Assembly (NCBI RefSeq): GCF_020360975.1
Contig: NW_025408670.1
Span: 2,046,001-2,110,000 of the forward strand
Direction of reading: 5' to 3'
Source of the DNA: Hirsutella rhossiliensis
Taxonomy: Eukaryota; Ascomycota; Sordariomycetes; Hypocreales; Ophiocordycipitaceae
Length of the DNA stretch: 64,000 nt
The translations under genes were made by a program, and so were the position numbers. The notes under the pieces are model-generated. The model was not told where the DNA came from. It ran no database searches and saw only the letters and a list, made by a program, of their open reading frames with translations. Below, piece by piece: positions 11,401 to 22,860 of this stretch; position 1 is the first letter of the stretch, and the number at the start of each line of letters is the position of its first letter.

Positions 11401-13725
11401 TCCGCGAGTGGATACGCAAGGCAAAAGCCGACTACCTGGAGTTCGCCTCGGGTTACCCTCGCGCGGCCTACATGATTCGGAAAGAGGCCGATCGGAACAT
11501 TCTCTTCAAGAAGTTCATTGACGACAGGCAAAGACACAAGCTCTCCTCGAAGCAGGACTGGACCCATTTTCTGTTTCAACCGATACAGCGTCTACAACGT
11601 TATCCACTCCTCCTGGAAGCCGTTGAAAAGTTGATGCTTGGCGAGAGCGAAGAACGAACGAACCTGATAAAGGCCATCCAAGAGATCAGGGCTGTGGTGT
11701 TGGAGTGCGATGCCAGGGTGGCCGAGACCACGAAGCGGGTGCAGATGATGGAGCTGGATCGGATGCTCGTCCTCCGCCCAGGCTTCCAATCCGTGCTGAA
11801 TCTCGACCATCTCGGGAGGGTTCTCATAAGGGAGGGCGAGCTTCAAAGGATGGGCTCCAAGGGCATGCGCTGGGTCGACACGCATGCGCTGCTTTTCGAT
11901 CATTATCTGATTCTGGCCAAAATCGTCATTTACAAGGACGGCAAAGGGGAGAAGAAATACGATGTATCCAGAGAAGTAAGTCGTCCCTTTGGCGCGCGCC
12001 TCTGACGCCAGCATGCTGACCATCATCATCTAGCCTATCCCCATGCCGCTCTTGTTCCTCGAGAGCATGAATGATGAGCCGGTCACCAAACAAAAGGTTA
12101 TCGCAGCGCCCCTAGGCCGAACGGCGGCTGCGCCGGCGTCCAGCACCCACCTTCACAAGTCCGCGAGCAATGGTAGTGGGCGGCAGGGGCTTGAGCATGC
12201 CGCCACCGGCTCGTCCACCAACTCCCTCGGCGCACCGGCCTCTCACGACGCTGAGGGCAAGATTCTCTATCCCTTCAAGTTGAAGCACCTCGGCTACGAG
12301 GTGTATACTCTCTACGCTTCATCCGCGCAGAATCGTCAAGATTGGTGCATGAGCATCATAGAGGCAAAGACGAGACATGCCAAGGCCCTCTTTTCGCAAA
12401 ACGCCGAGCCGTTCCGCCTCCGCGTCCTTGCAGACGCTTCGTTTCACTACGACGCCAGCTCGGTGTATGCGAGAGCGTCGGGTGTTCCCGTCAAGGGGAC
12501 GCCTCTTGATCGAGCAATCCAGGAAACAGAAGATGAAATGGGCTCCGGCCAGGGGATCGCGCCGGTTTGCCGAGCTCAGGTCAACTGTGCCGCCGGGTTC
12601 TCGGCGTTTGGCAAGTCTGTGATCGCCATTGGCACAGACTACGGCGTCTACGTCTCTGATCCGTCTGAGCCCCGTGGATGGCATCGGGTAAGAGCCCACA
12701 TACACTCGCGTCTTCTGTTGTCGGAAATGCTGACCTCTTGATAGACTATCCAGACCGCCCGCGTCACGCAAATTGCGATTCTCGAGGAGTTTTCTGTGTG
12801 CTTGGTTCTCGCGGACAAGTCCCTCATATCATACCCACTGGACGTCGTTGCGCCCTGTTCTGATTTCGCACCGCCCATCAACGACAACCCGCGACGCGCT
12901 CCTCAGAGACTTGCCAAGGACGTCGCGTACTTTGCGACTGCACGGATGAAGGACCGTATGCTCGTGTTCTATAAGCGCAAGGAGGGCCTGCACACCTCTT
13001 TCAAGGTGCTAGAACCCATCCTCCACAAGGCGTCGGAAAAGAGATCAAGGCTCTTTGGCGGCCGAAGGCCTGCTGCTGGCATCACGGATACTTTCCGGGA
13101 CTTTGACGAGTTTTACTTGCCCACCGAGTGCTACTCGCTCAGTGTCTTCCACACATACATTGCCGTTTCCACGGCCAAGGGCATCGAGATGCTCACGCTG
13201 GACAAGAAACAGCCAATGTCGATACCCGACCTCAAGGCACAGTCGATTGCCAACATTGCTCTGAGAATTCGCGACCAACGCCCGCTGGGCATGTTCCGAC
13301 TAAACGACAATGAATTCATACTCACGTACGAAGATTGCGCCGTGTATGTCGACAAGCACGGCGATGTCAGTCGCACGCTCATCATGGAGTACACGGGGAA
13401 GCAAAAAAAGGCCAGAGGTGCGACCATGTACGGGCAATATCTGCTGCTCTTCAACGAGGATTACGTCGAGGTGCGCAACGCGGAGAATGGCCGGCTGCGG
13501 CAGATCATTGCGGGACGGGATGTGCGCGTCATCGACTTTGGAATCAGAGGCCCGACGGGCGGCAACGCAGCCGAATCGCAGCAGAGCCACCTCGGTCAAA
13601 ACGGCCAGCTGTCGGACGCCGGGGAGGTGAGCAAGGGGACCGTCAAGATCGCCATGTGCCACCCAGAGCTGCCGGGCAAGCAGATTGTCCTGGAGATGCT
13701 TCTCAACGACGGCCATGCCGAGTAA
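8487..13725 (+). CDS. ROM2: Rho1 guanine nucleotide exchange factor (Rom2-like)
   Basis: Three exons, 8487-11975, 12034-12687 and 12745-13725, all joined in phase 0 (introns GTAAGT...TAG and GTAAGA...TAG), give about 1707 residues. The first ~700 residues are a Ser/Pro/Gln-rich disordered region with an Asp run near residue 420. Then follow a DEP domain (~770-820), a Dbl-homology RhoGEF domain (~890-1085, from LHEVVTGERTYLYQLEIF to the FQPIQRLQRYPLLL helix), a PH domain (~1110-1270, interrupted by the first intron) and a C-terminal citron homology (CNH) domain (~1340-1690). This order is that of yeast Rom1/Rom2, which load GTP on Rho1 at the plasma membrane to activate cell-wall integrity signalling and glucan synthase. 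The protein is longer than yeast Rom2, mostly because of the N-terminal tail. The ATG at 8487 begins MSFRADDQRR; the frame is open a little further upstream but without a better start. Confidence 0.93.
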
Positions 13726-14744
13726 TTTCGAGATGTCCGCCGGCGGCATCACGGCGGTTTTTGACACGATTGTGTCCGGCGCGCGAACGTTTGATGGTGA
13801 TGAGGGAGGGACGACGAGCGGCGTTGAATGCATGTAATGGAGGGTTTAAGGCGTTATACGGGCTGACCATCTCACACGCTACGAGTCTGTTGTCAATGTG
13901 TTTCTCAGCAGGTGTTTCTACCTTTTGCCTTTGGCTTTGAATTTCCTTCAATTTTGCTCTCCATTCTTGTTTGGTGAGTGGGAAGAGTGTCTGCAAGGGA
14001 GGGGAGCAAGGGGCGTACTACTTGATGGCGTGGATTTACACACTTGGTCGAGCCCCCTTGGGCTCGTCGAGGGAGTTGGGACTGGATGCCCCTTTTTGTC
14101 CCGGATCATGCTGCTTTCTCAGCCCACCCGTCTTTTTGTTTCCCGGAGCTCGCACGGCGTTGGGGTACGGACGGAAGGGAGGAAAGGGAAGACGTGGGCT
14201 CGCTGACGAAGAGAGGGAGCTAGGTATCATAATAATGATTGATGCGTGGATCAGCTCGGGCTCCGGCAGGGCGGTTTCCAGTCATGTTTCGCTCCGGGCA
14301 GCACCGTCGGCTGTGTGTATCAAGGGAAAAAAGCTTTGCCCTGTGCTGGCAGCCAACGACAACTTAAAAGATGTTTTTCACAGGCGTGACGGAGCCAGTT
14401 CCAATTGGCTCGCTACTGGAAGAATTGTACCGTTGACCGGGTTGACTGTGAAGCACCGTACTTGTACAAAGCCCGCGAGAGTCTTCGTCTTCCTCTTGTA
14501 CGGACGTGTCGAATGGGATCTTGTAATGAGGAAATCCACTTCCCTCCCCCCTCTCTTTCAGGGCTGCGCAATCAATTAGACTGCACCCCCAGCAGCACAT
14601 GTACGAGCCAAGCCATCCATTTTGCCCGCACACGCCCCAGGGCAAAGCGTTGCGTCATGGCGCGTTGACGCTGCACCCATAGATAAGTCAAGCAACTCAG
14701 GCCGCGCACATCTCAAGACGAAGGAAACAGAAAGAGGATTAGAC
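13726..14744. other. Convergent spacer, no gene seen
   Basis: About 1 kb between the stops of the RhoGEF and pyruvate carrier genes. It should contain both 3' untranslated regions. A 202-codon open frame (13971-14579, +) has no domain and an unnatural composition, so it was not called. Confidence 0.55.
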
Positions 14745-15473
14745 TCAGGCCTTGACCTGGTCCTTGACGTCCTCCTTGACATCGTCGACGACGTCGGAGA
14801 CGGACTTGTTCTTGGACGACCCGTGCATGCCGATGCGGGTGAGCTGGATGATGCCGACAATGCCGAGGAAGAAGTTGACGGCGGCCAGGCTAGAGGAGAA
14901 GGGTGAGCGGGCGAGCGTCGGCGCCGGAAGGCAAGCAACGTACAGGTAGTTCTTGGGCTTGATGATGAGGCACCACCGGGTCCAGATGAGGCCGGTGCAG
15001 GTCAGGGCAAAGTTTTGGGTAAAGGACAGCTTCTCGGCGGGACGAGCAAAGTCGGAGATGCCGGCGAGGACGAGGGCCCACTGCAGGTGTTATCCAGAGT
15101 TGGTCAGCGTCGCGTGTCCATTGCGAAAGTCGCTTCTCGGGCACGGGCTTATGGATGAGGGACACACCTTCATGACGGGGGCCCTGCGCGTCAAGGGATC
15201 AGTCGGTCATTCACACGACAAGTGGTTGGGAGCAAGGGCGTACCAGAAATGCACCGTCTTGATGCCCACCTCGCTCTCCCACATGCGCTTGAACCAGCTC
15301 GGGTGGGCGGTGTCCGAGGCGGTGCTCTGCCACCTGCGGCCGGCGCCATCGCGGAAGCGGAACTGGAACTGGTGTTGCTGCTGCTGCTGCTGCTGGCCCA
15401 TGCGCTGGGTGCGGCGAAAGGCCTGGCGGAAGAGCGGCCGGGAGGCGCGCATGAGGGTGCTTGAGGGGACCAT
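14745..15473 (-). CDS. MPC2: Mitochondrial pyruvate carrier subunit (MPC2/MPC3 type)
   Basis: Four exons on the minus strand: 15473-15244, 15183-15168, 15080-14944 and 14889-14745, giving 175 residues. It forms part of the heteromeric carrier that brings pyruvate across the mitochondrial inner membrane. The conserved core reads WAPVMKWALVLAGISDFARP, then LTCTGLIWTRWCLIIKPKN and AAVNFFLGIVGIIQLTRI, which are the three membrane segments of the MPC family. The N-terminal ~75 residues are Arg/Ser-rich and look like a mitochondrial presequence, but contain a run of seven Gln encoded by a CAG tract. Exon 2 is only 16 nt and is needed to restore the frame (TG|G codon for the conserved Trp). Introns are 60, 87 and 54 nt with TGAC, CTGAC and CTCAC branch-like signals. 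Start: first ATG in the frame with presequence character. Confidence 0.93.
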
Positions 15474-16353
15474 GGCTCTGCGGAATGGGAGGAGATGGGG
15501 TGTTAGTTTTCGAGTCTTGTCTGTTCCCCTGCTCGCTCCGTCTCTGGCCCCCCTCTCCGCGTGTCTTGTCCGCGAGTGTGCTTGCGTGTGGATGGATGCG
15601 TTGGCGATGAAGGATTGTGCCTTGACAAGGTGATGACGGTCGGTAGACGATCGGGACTCAATCTCGTGCGGTTCTCGGAGCAGTCGGAGGAGAGAGGGCG
15701 ACAGGGAGAGAGGGCGCGTCGCGGAAGAGGAGGGAAGACTGGTCCGGTCAAGAAGGGGGGACCAACGTACCGCAGTGTACTGTGATGAACTTGGTTGATT
15801 CGATTCGTACGAGCAGAGGAAGCGAGATGCACGAGACCGGGAGAAGAGAGAGGAGAGGTGAGGAGAGGAGAGTGTGGTCGTCTTCCAGTTCCCAAAGCTT
15901 GCTCCGGCTTCCGCTGAATGGCGGCGGCGGGAAACTTTCCACAGGGGACGAGCCCGGGGCACGGAGAGTCGAGAGGCCCGGAGGCGTGGATGATCCGCTC
16001 CCGAGGGGTGCGAGGCCGGACCTACCTAGTGCATCACAGCAGTCGGCAGGAATTATGCAATAAATGTGAATATATCTGCTGGTGCACACTATGTATACTG
16101 CCGGGACAACATGGCAGGAGAGTACATGCCTGCCTCGGTCAGTACAACGCCTGGCTCTGCTGCTTGTGCCTGAGCTATCAATTATGCAGCCTCATCCTGC
16201 GTGAAGCTCATTGTCGCCATCCACAATCCATCACGAACCGACCCGACACCCACAACACCGACCACGCGGGCCTGCCGGCCGCTGCTCCCTCCTACCTCTT
16301 CTTCGCCCCGCGCCAATTGGAGCTTCCCCCGAGGCGTCCACACCTTGCCCGCC
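15474..16353. promoter_or_regulatory. Shared divergent promoter region
   Basis: An 880-base spacer separates two divergently transcribed genes for mitochondrial inner-membrane proteins, the pyruvate carrier and the complex I B8 subunit. It contains purine-rich (GA) tracts at ~15680-15740 and ~15835-15880. No gene was seen in it. Co-regulation is an inference from the arrangement. Confidence 0.45.
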
Positions 16354-16823
16354 ATGTCGGCCAAGTACGGCTTCACCAAGTCGCTCAAGGAGCTGCGCTT
16401 CCTCTTCTGCCAAACCTCGGAGCACAGTGCCGCCGTCAGGTAGCTCACCTCTCCGGACCGAGATCCAGCCAGTTCCCGTTCCACATGCCGAGACAGAGGG
16501 GGAGAGAGAGGGCTGACGTCGCACGCATCCACAGATCCTTCCTGACGCGCGCATACCCGACGATGAAGAAGAACAACCCCGACACCCCCATCATGCTGCG
16601 CGAAGCAGCCGGCACGCTGCCCAAGATTTACGCACGATACGGTCCGTGATCTCTCGCACCCTCTTCGACCCCGTGCGACGGCCCCGTGGACGGCCAGGCT
16701 AACGTGCGGGCCCCCTTCGGTGTAACAGAGTTTGGCAACGAGAAGCAGCAGTCGCTCGAGGGGCTGTCTGACAAGCAAGTCGAGGACGCCGTCGCGGGGC
16801 TGGTCAGGAAAACCGAGGCCTAA
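16354..16823 (+). CDS. NDUFA2: NADH:ubiquinone oxidoreductase B8 subunit (NDUFA2 / 10.5 kDa)
   Basis: Three exons, 16354-16439, 16535-16641 and 16729-16823, encode 95 residues, the normal size for this accessory subunit of respiratory complex I in the mitochondrial inner membrane. The protein begins MSAKYGFTKSLKELRFLFCQ and continues with SFLTRAYPTMKKNNPDTPIM and the LPKIYARYEFG block, characteristic of the thioredoxin-like L51/S25/CI-B8 fold. The fold lacks a presequence, as in known homologues. Splice phases agree (AG|A for Arg, G|AG for Glu). The second intron has the unusual donor GTCCGT. Confidence 0.92.
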
Positions 16824-17242
16824 GCGTATGGGGTGTGCGTTCTGCGCTGCACAGACGAACGCGGCGACATTGCTGTATGTACGAACATGGGATGGAGGCC
16901 ACCAGGCGCGCCTACGCTGTCTACAGCCTCCAATCCTGCCTGGTGCTGTTGAGCCAGGACCGTTTCCGCGTCTCTCAGCTCACCCGGGGAAATGAATTGG
17001 GTCACGCAGGGACGGCTTGCGCATCATGTTTTCTTATTGAGTCCTAGACCGGACGAGGTTCCAAGTATTAGCAGCAGGCTTGTCCGTCGAGCTCCGACAT
17101 GGAGCCCTGGGACAAGCAGCGAAGTAAAGTAAACCCCTGTCTCCCGTCCCCAAATAAAGGCCGTCCATCCCCTGCCCCGCCATTCTCGCTCAACTCTCGC
17201 TCCTTGCTTCCCTCCCTGTCTGGCCTTTGCGCAGTCGCTGCC
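16824..17242. other. Convergent spacer
   Basis: About 420 bases between the complex I gene and the end of the large minus-strand gene. An alternative frame on the minus strand remains open through 17068, discussed under the large gene; otherwise nothing is seen. Confidence 0.45.
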
Positions 17243-20200
17243 TCAGCCTTCAACTCCGCCATCTGCTCCGCCTTTGCCTCCACCCGTCTGTCCTTCGCCA
17301 GCCTCGCCCGTCACAGGCGACTGCGTGCCCGACCTTCCCTCAGTGTCGTCGGCGACCGCGCGCTGCTTCCCCTTGGAAAGGCTCGCTCGGGGCGCTGCCG
17401 TCGAGGTGGGCGACACGAGCTCGGGGCTGGGCAGAGACGGCCACTCCTCGACGTACACATTCTTCTTGTTCTTCGTCGCTTCCTTGGCCGAGACAGGCGA
17501 GCCATCCTGCTTCTTTGCCTCAGACCGCGACTTGGTCTTCTTCGAGGCCTGGGCCTGAGACGCAGCAGCATCCTTTTGCCCAAGTATATTTTTCTCAGCT
17601 TCAATATTGTGCTCCGTAGTCTCCTTGGACTCGAGCTGCTTCTGCCCAAGGGCCTCTCGCGCGTCTTTACGGGTAGGCGACTGATGGTTCGGGGCCCGTC
17701 CAGAGCCGCCCTTGGTCGAGCCGCCGCGGTATCCGCCTCCCTTGCCCGCGTTCGCACCCTTGTTCTCCGGCGCTGCGTGGCTCGGGGACACAAACGTCAG
17801 GGCAAGCGGGTTGAGGCCAGGGTTGGGCGCTGCATCCTTGACTGCTCCCTGCTGTCCGTGGCGGACAATGTTGACATCTGAGCCGTTGCGTGAGAGGAGC
17901 TCAAAGGAAGACGTGGAGGATGAGGAAGGAGTACCGGCAGAGTTCCCATGGGAATCGGCACTCTGCGTGTCGATGGCGTGCGGTCGATTACGGCGCTTCT
18001 TTTGCATTCTCAGCGAGCCGCCGGCGTCGGCTCTGTACTCCTGCTTGGGACCGTAGTGGGCGGGTCGCGACTTTGAGCCACTGGCTGCCGGGCGATCTCC
18101 CTCGCTGTTGTCGTTCTGGCCCTGGGACGTCGATCCAGCTGCTTTGCCTTCATCCGTCGCCAGGTTGGGGCCTCGGTGGGACAGCTCGTCGCCCCGTACC
18201 CCAGCCGCACTGGCAACCTGAGAAGAAGACTGTCCTGGAGATTTTGCAGTCTCAAGACCAGCAGTGCGAGCGTCCATATTCAAGGCGGGACCCGAAAGCT
18301 CTCGACCTTGACCGACTTCATCGTCTCTCTGCACCGACACCTGCTGACCATCCCGAGCCGATCCTGCGTGCGGTGCAAATGTCGATGTCGTCACTCGCTT
18401 GGCCTTCTTGTTCTTCTTCCTGTTCTTTCCCTTGAGCGTTTCCTGCCCAGGGCCCTGGCCCGTGCTGGCCGGTCCGCTCTTGGGGTCGCTCGCCTGACTT
18501 TGACCACGAGTAGCAGTCTGACTTGCCTTGGTTGGGTTTTTTCTCCAGCGCCAAGAGGATGGACAGAAGAGGATCCGTCTTCGACCGCGTTCGCATCTTG
18601 CTTGCTGGACTCATCGCCCGAAGCTTGGCCAGCAGGTTGGTTGGACGATGCAGCGGCATCATTGGCCGAGCTGTTGGACGCCTTCCCCGACTTGTCCGAC
18701 GAATACCGTTTCTCAAAGACTCTGCGAAGTACGTTAGCCACCCGGTTAAATCTGTGATGCGGACTCGTCATGGAATCTGACTCTTGGGTGGTTGTCTTTG
18801 AGCCGCCAGAATCAGACTTTATAGACGAAGAGTCGTCTCCCAAGGTTATCTCCATTCTCAAAGGCGACTTCGGACTCTCAGTGTCCGCTGGGTGTTGAGC
18901 TTCCTCAGACTTGCTGGACTTGATGTCGGGCTCGCCAGAGACGGCATTGGCTGGCTTTCCGACCTTGTGCGGATTCAGGGGCATAGGAATCCTATCCCAA
19001 GCCTGCTTCCTGCCCTTGATCTGCTCCTCCGTGAAGATGCTAGGAGCTCTCGCCTTGCCTCCCAAGCCAGCCTTTTGCTGCGGCTCATTGCCCGCTGCGG
19101 CATATGCAGCCGGGGACTTTTCTTTGCCCTTGCGAGCAGCCTCATCATGCCCCTTCTGCTTGGGGACAGTTGGCTTGGAATCTCTGCCAAGGCCTTTTTC
19201 GACATTTTTCGACTGCTGCGGCTCCTTGCTCTCCGTGACAGGTGCAGCCGGAGCTTTGTCTTTGCCCTTGCGAGCAGCCTCATCATGGTCCTTTGGCTTG
19301 GGGACAGTTGGCTTCGATGGCAGCTCTCTGCCAGATTCTTTCTCCGCACCCTTCGACTGTTGCGCCTTCGTTGCCACTGTGGTGTCCTTGGCATCTGCGG
19401 CAGGCTTGGAGCTCTGGCCTTGGTTGTCAGGCTTCGCTTCGGGCGCTTTGGCCTTGGGCTTCCCACCATCCTTGTCATGGACTTCCTGAGGAGACATGGT
19501 TGGCAGAGCCACGCGAGCCTTGGCAGTTGGAGAGGTCTCGCTTCTCTGGCCGGTTGGAGTCGATGGCCCGCCTGGAGCAACCGGATTCACTGGATCCAAG
19601 GCCTCCTCAGAGGGCGGCTTGGACTGAGCCTTAGCGTGCTTCGGCGGCTCCCGCTCGTCTCTGGCAGCGTGAGTCGCGATAATGGTCGGCGACACAGGGG
19701 GAGAGCCCGTCGACGGCTTTGAGCTCCCGCGTCTAGCTCCCGCATTCCCAAGGCGGCGACCAACGGACGCGTGAGTGGGAGACCCAGTAACTGATCCCTG
19801 AGAAATATATCCCGAGAATTGCACAGGGGCTCCAGCATGGGGGTACAGGGCAGGCGGATATCCGGAAAGCATGTATGACGGAGCGAAAGGCGCAGGCTGC
19901 ATGGCAAACTGGTTCATGGGCGGCATACCACCGGGGGCCTGGGGACCCGGATACCCAGTCGCCGGGTTGACAGGGCCCGCAGCCCACTCCTGGAATTGCG
20001 CTCCTCCCTGGGTGTTTCTGGACGAACTGCGAAACGCCTCATTGATCCACTTCGACCGATGAAGGGCGCTGATGATCACGGAGAGCTGCTTCTCAGGGAT
20101 GAAGCCGCGGCCGAAGCGAAGAGCACCCGCAACTGACGCCTCGTTCTGGAACCTATTCGCGATGCGCGTTAGCATCTTGTTCAAGCCCCCGAACTCATGC

Positions 20201-22860
20201 TTTTGTCTGGGAACATGTGATTTCTTACCTGACAACGAATGCCAGCTTGTCGTGGCCCGGCATAGGAAGCACCGCTTCAACAGGACCGAATTTGCCTGCC
20301 ATTCCCACATGAAGGCGTGCCTGAACATCGGCGGCTGGCACCTCCGATTGCTCGTTGACCAGGACCCAAACACCTCGGTTCCGCTCATGGCAAAAGGCAC
20401 AGCTGCATGGCCAGTACGTGTACCTGCCATTTGGATTGTTGTTGCGGCACTCGATGTTGGCATAAGCTTCGTTGTGCGGCCCGGCTTGAACGCGCCAGGA
20501 CCCTTGCCATGTAGCTCTCTCGTCGCGGCCATTGTTACCGTAGTAAGCGTCTCCGAGGTGCTGGCTCGAGGCTCTGTCGCCCCTCTGCCCAGAAAAGCCT
20601 CCGCGGCCTCTGCCCTTAGCGTTGCGGCTCCCATACCAGTTACCGCCTTTGGGGGACGTCGAAGGAGCCCGGTTTCCAGGTTCGAGCTGGGATGGCTCGG
20701 CAGGAGGCCACTGTCCGTCGGCAACCGAAGGAGCACGGCCAACACGCGGGACGCCGGGTGCAGTGTAGTTGCGCTGCGAAGCGTTGGCGAGCGGTGGACG
20801 ATACGGGAGCTGGGGAGCATTGCCACGGCCTTTGTGGACTGGCCGAGGGCCGAACTGCTGTCCTTGATTCTGTTCAAAACACTCATTAGCTTGAACTGGT
20901 CGTTTGTGCCATTTTACAGACGGGGCAGAAGGTGTCGTCGGATGGAAAACTAACCATGTCATTGAAAGACGGATATCTCGTCCCGGCTTGCCCCTGAAGG
21001 CGATCATGTCCCTGAGCCTGATACGGGTACGACGGGTGAGAAAACTGCCACGGCACATGTCGAGTTTCTGGCGCATGGAATGCGGGCGTCGTCGCCAGAC
21101 CAGCGGGAGGTGCAGTTTGGCAGCTTACCTTGGGCTTTTCGTCCACGAGCAGCTTCGGCTCATCCGCTTCACCAGCTTCACCAGCTTCACCAGCTCCCGA
21201 TGATTCCTTCTTTGGGCCTTCCGGCTCCTGAACTGTGTCTGATTTCTAAGCAGACAGCGGTTCGGAGGCGGGCGCCAGGTGAGGATGGGTAACGGGAGCA
21301 CAGCTTTTCTTGCCGTCATTCGCAATGTCGGCATGCTTGTGGGGCTGGTCTGGCTTGCCCTCTGACTCAGTCTCGAGCTTGCTCTCGGGCAGCGGCTTGG
21401 TCGAGGGAGCTTCTTCGTTGGGATCCTTGCTCGACTTGCTAAAGCTTCCGAGATCGGGAGAACTGGCAGTGGCCCTTGGTCCTTTGGCAGTGGGAGCAGC
21501 ATTCTCACTGCAGTCGGGATCAGGCTCGACCTTGGCACCCTGAGGGTCTGTTTTCTTGACCTCCGGCTCGTCCTTGGGGTGGACCGGCTCTGCAACAGGC
21601 GTGGGCTTGGACTCTTCCATCGACGCCTCATCAGCCGCTTTCGGTGCGGCAGACTCCATGATCCTCTTCTCCCAGCCTGGGGGAGGCTTGCTGCTCCCCA
21701 TGGCGATGACGACTCCATTTCCCGCGATGACAGTGCCTCGCTTCGTTGTGGCTGCGTCGGCCGATTTCTGCAAAGCCTGGACAGCCGCTGACTTCCCGAC
21801 CGGTCCTTGCCGGGAAGCATCAGGTCCCCTGGGATGATAGATGTAGCCCTGCTGAACGAAGCAAGGGGCAGCAGCATTCATCCCATTCGGCGAGCCGTTG
21901 ACTGGCTCCGAGGACGGAAGGGTAGGCATGCCGTTTTGGCCCAAAACCGGGGCATCAGCTACAGCATTCTTGGTTAGCGGCGTGTCATTGCTATTGAGGC
22001 GACGGGAACTCACCAAGCCAATTCACCAGTTCTCCAGACTGGCAAGCGGTCATCAAGTCGGTGGGCGGCTTGTTGTGCGGATACTCGTCGCCCGCGAGAA
22101 GGATGTCCCTTCGGTAAAGGAGGGCCGACTTGAGCAGCGAGGCATCTTCGTCCTCGAGATTTCTAATCTCCTTCCAGTCATCGGCAGAGAGAATAGACCA
22201 GATGGGGCCGTCAAGTTCGTTCCACTGCTTGAGCGACTCCCGGTTCTCGGGCGTCTTGATCCATGAATCGACAAAGTAGCCGACTTCGAGGGCCATTTCG
22301 GCGTTGCAACCCTGGGCAATGATGCAGTTCTCGTCGTAGAGGGTGTTCATGACGTTCCAGAGATTCAGAGCGCCGTAGTGGTACATGTCGTACGCGTCGA
22401 AAAACTCCCAGAGGTGGTCCCAGCGGGTGGGACGCTGCAGCCTCTTCATTTGTGCTTTGAAGACGCGGCGGAGAGAGTTGCACACAGACTGAATCTCGTC
22501 CTTATTCCAGAGATGGACTCGGCGATCAGGCAAGAGATCGCCCATGGCGCGAAATGGACCCTGCCCATTAAAGGTTGAGAACTTTGCGGCCGCGAACCGC
22601 GGAGGGTTGGTATAAAAGCGAGTAGGGAGATGGTTCTCAAGATAGTACTGCGGAACTCCCCCAGAGTCTTTGCCGTGCTCCATCTGGTAAGTGATGGGAA
22701 GGCCATTTGGGTAAAACAGGGCGAAAGCCGCTTGCTGTTCAAAGGGTTGGCTACTGGCGTGCATTCTGGGGACATTGATCACGTCCCATTCGGAATGAGG
22801 CGCGTCCAGAGACGTGTTTGGGTGGGCATTGTTCAATGCCGACCCCAAGTTGGCGGCCAT
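17243..22860 (-). CDS. Very large, mostly disordered protein with a divergent RRM-like domain; apparent frameshift
   Basis: Exons by splice signals: 22860-22014, 21958-21294, 21245-20955, 20869-20229 and 20152-17243, about 1785 residues if one frameshift is allowed. I do not recognise a named family. Residues ~1-280 form a conserved-looking globular region (e.g. MEHGKDSGGVPQYYLENHLP, WDHLWEFFDAYDMYHYGALN). Around residues 720-850 a CSCAFCH cysteine cluster precedes an RRM-like fold: GVWVLVNE as a first strand, a helix, then KLAFVVRF as a core strand, split by the fourth intron. The remaining ~900 residues are low-complexity, rich in Ala, Pro, Lys and Ser, with a basic KGKNRKKNKKAKR stretch that could be a nuclear signal. 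Two problems: an in-frame TAG at 21246-21248 is removed only by a weak 48-nt intron (GTTACC...TTAG), and near 18537-18542 the natural reading frame shifts by one at a six-base A run (coding strand). An RNA-binding role is an inference from the RRM-like segment. Confidence 0.68.

Noticed and set aside
13971..14579. 202-codon open frame downstream of the RhoGEF
   Set aside because: Composition is unlike a protein and it lies in the expected 3' region; no domain.
21128..21129. GTAAGC donor in the large gene at 21128
   Set aside because: The sequence reads on in frame as a natural Pro/Ala/His-rich protein to the good GTTAGT donor at 20954, so no intron is needed there.
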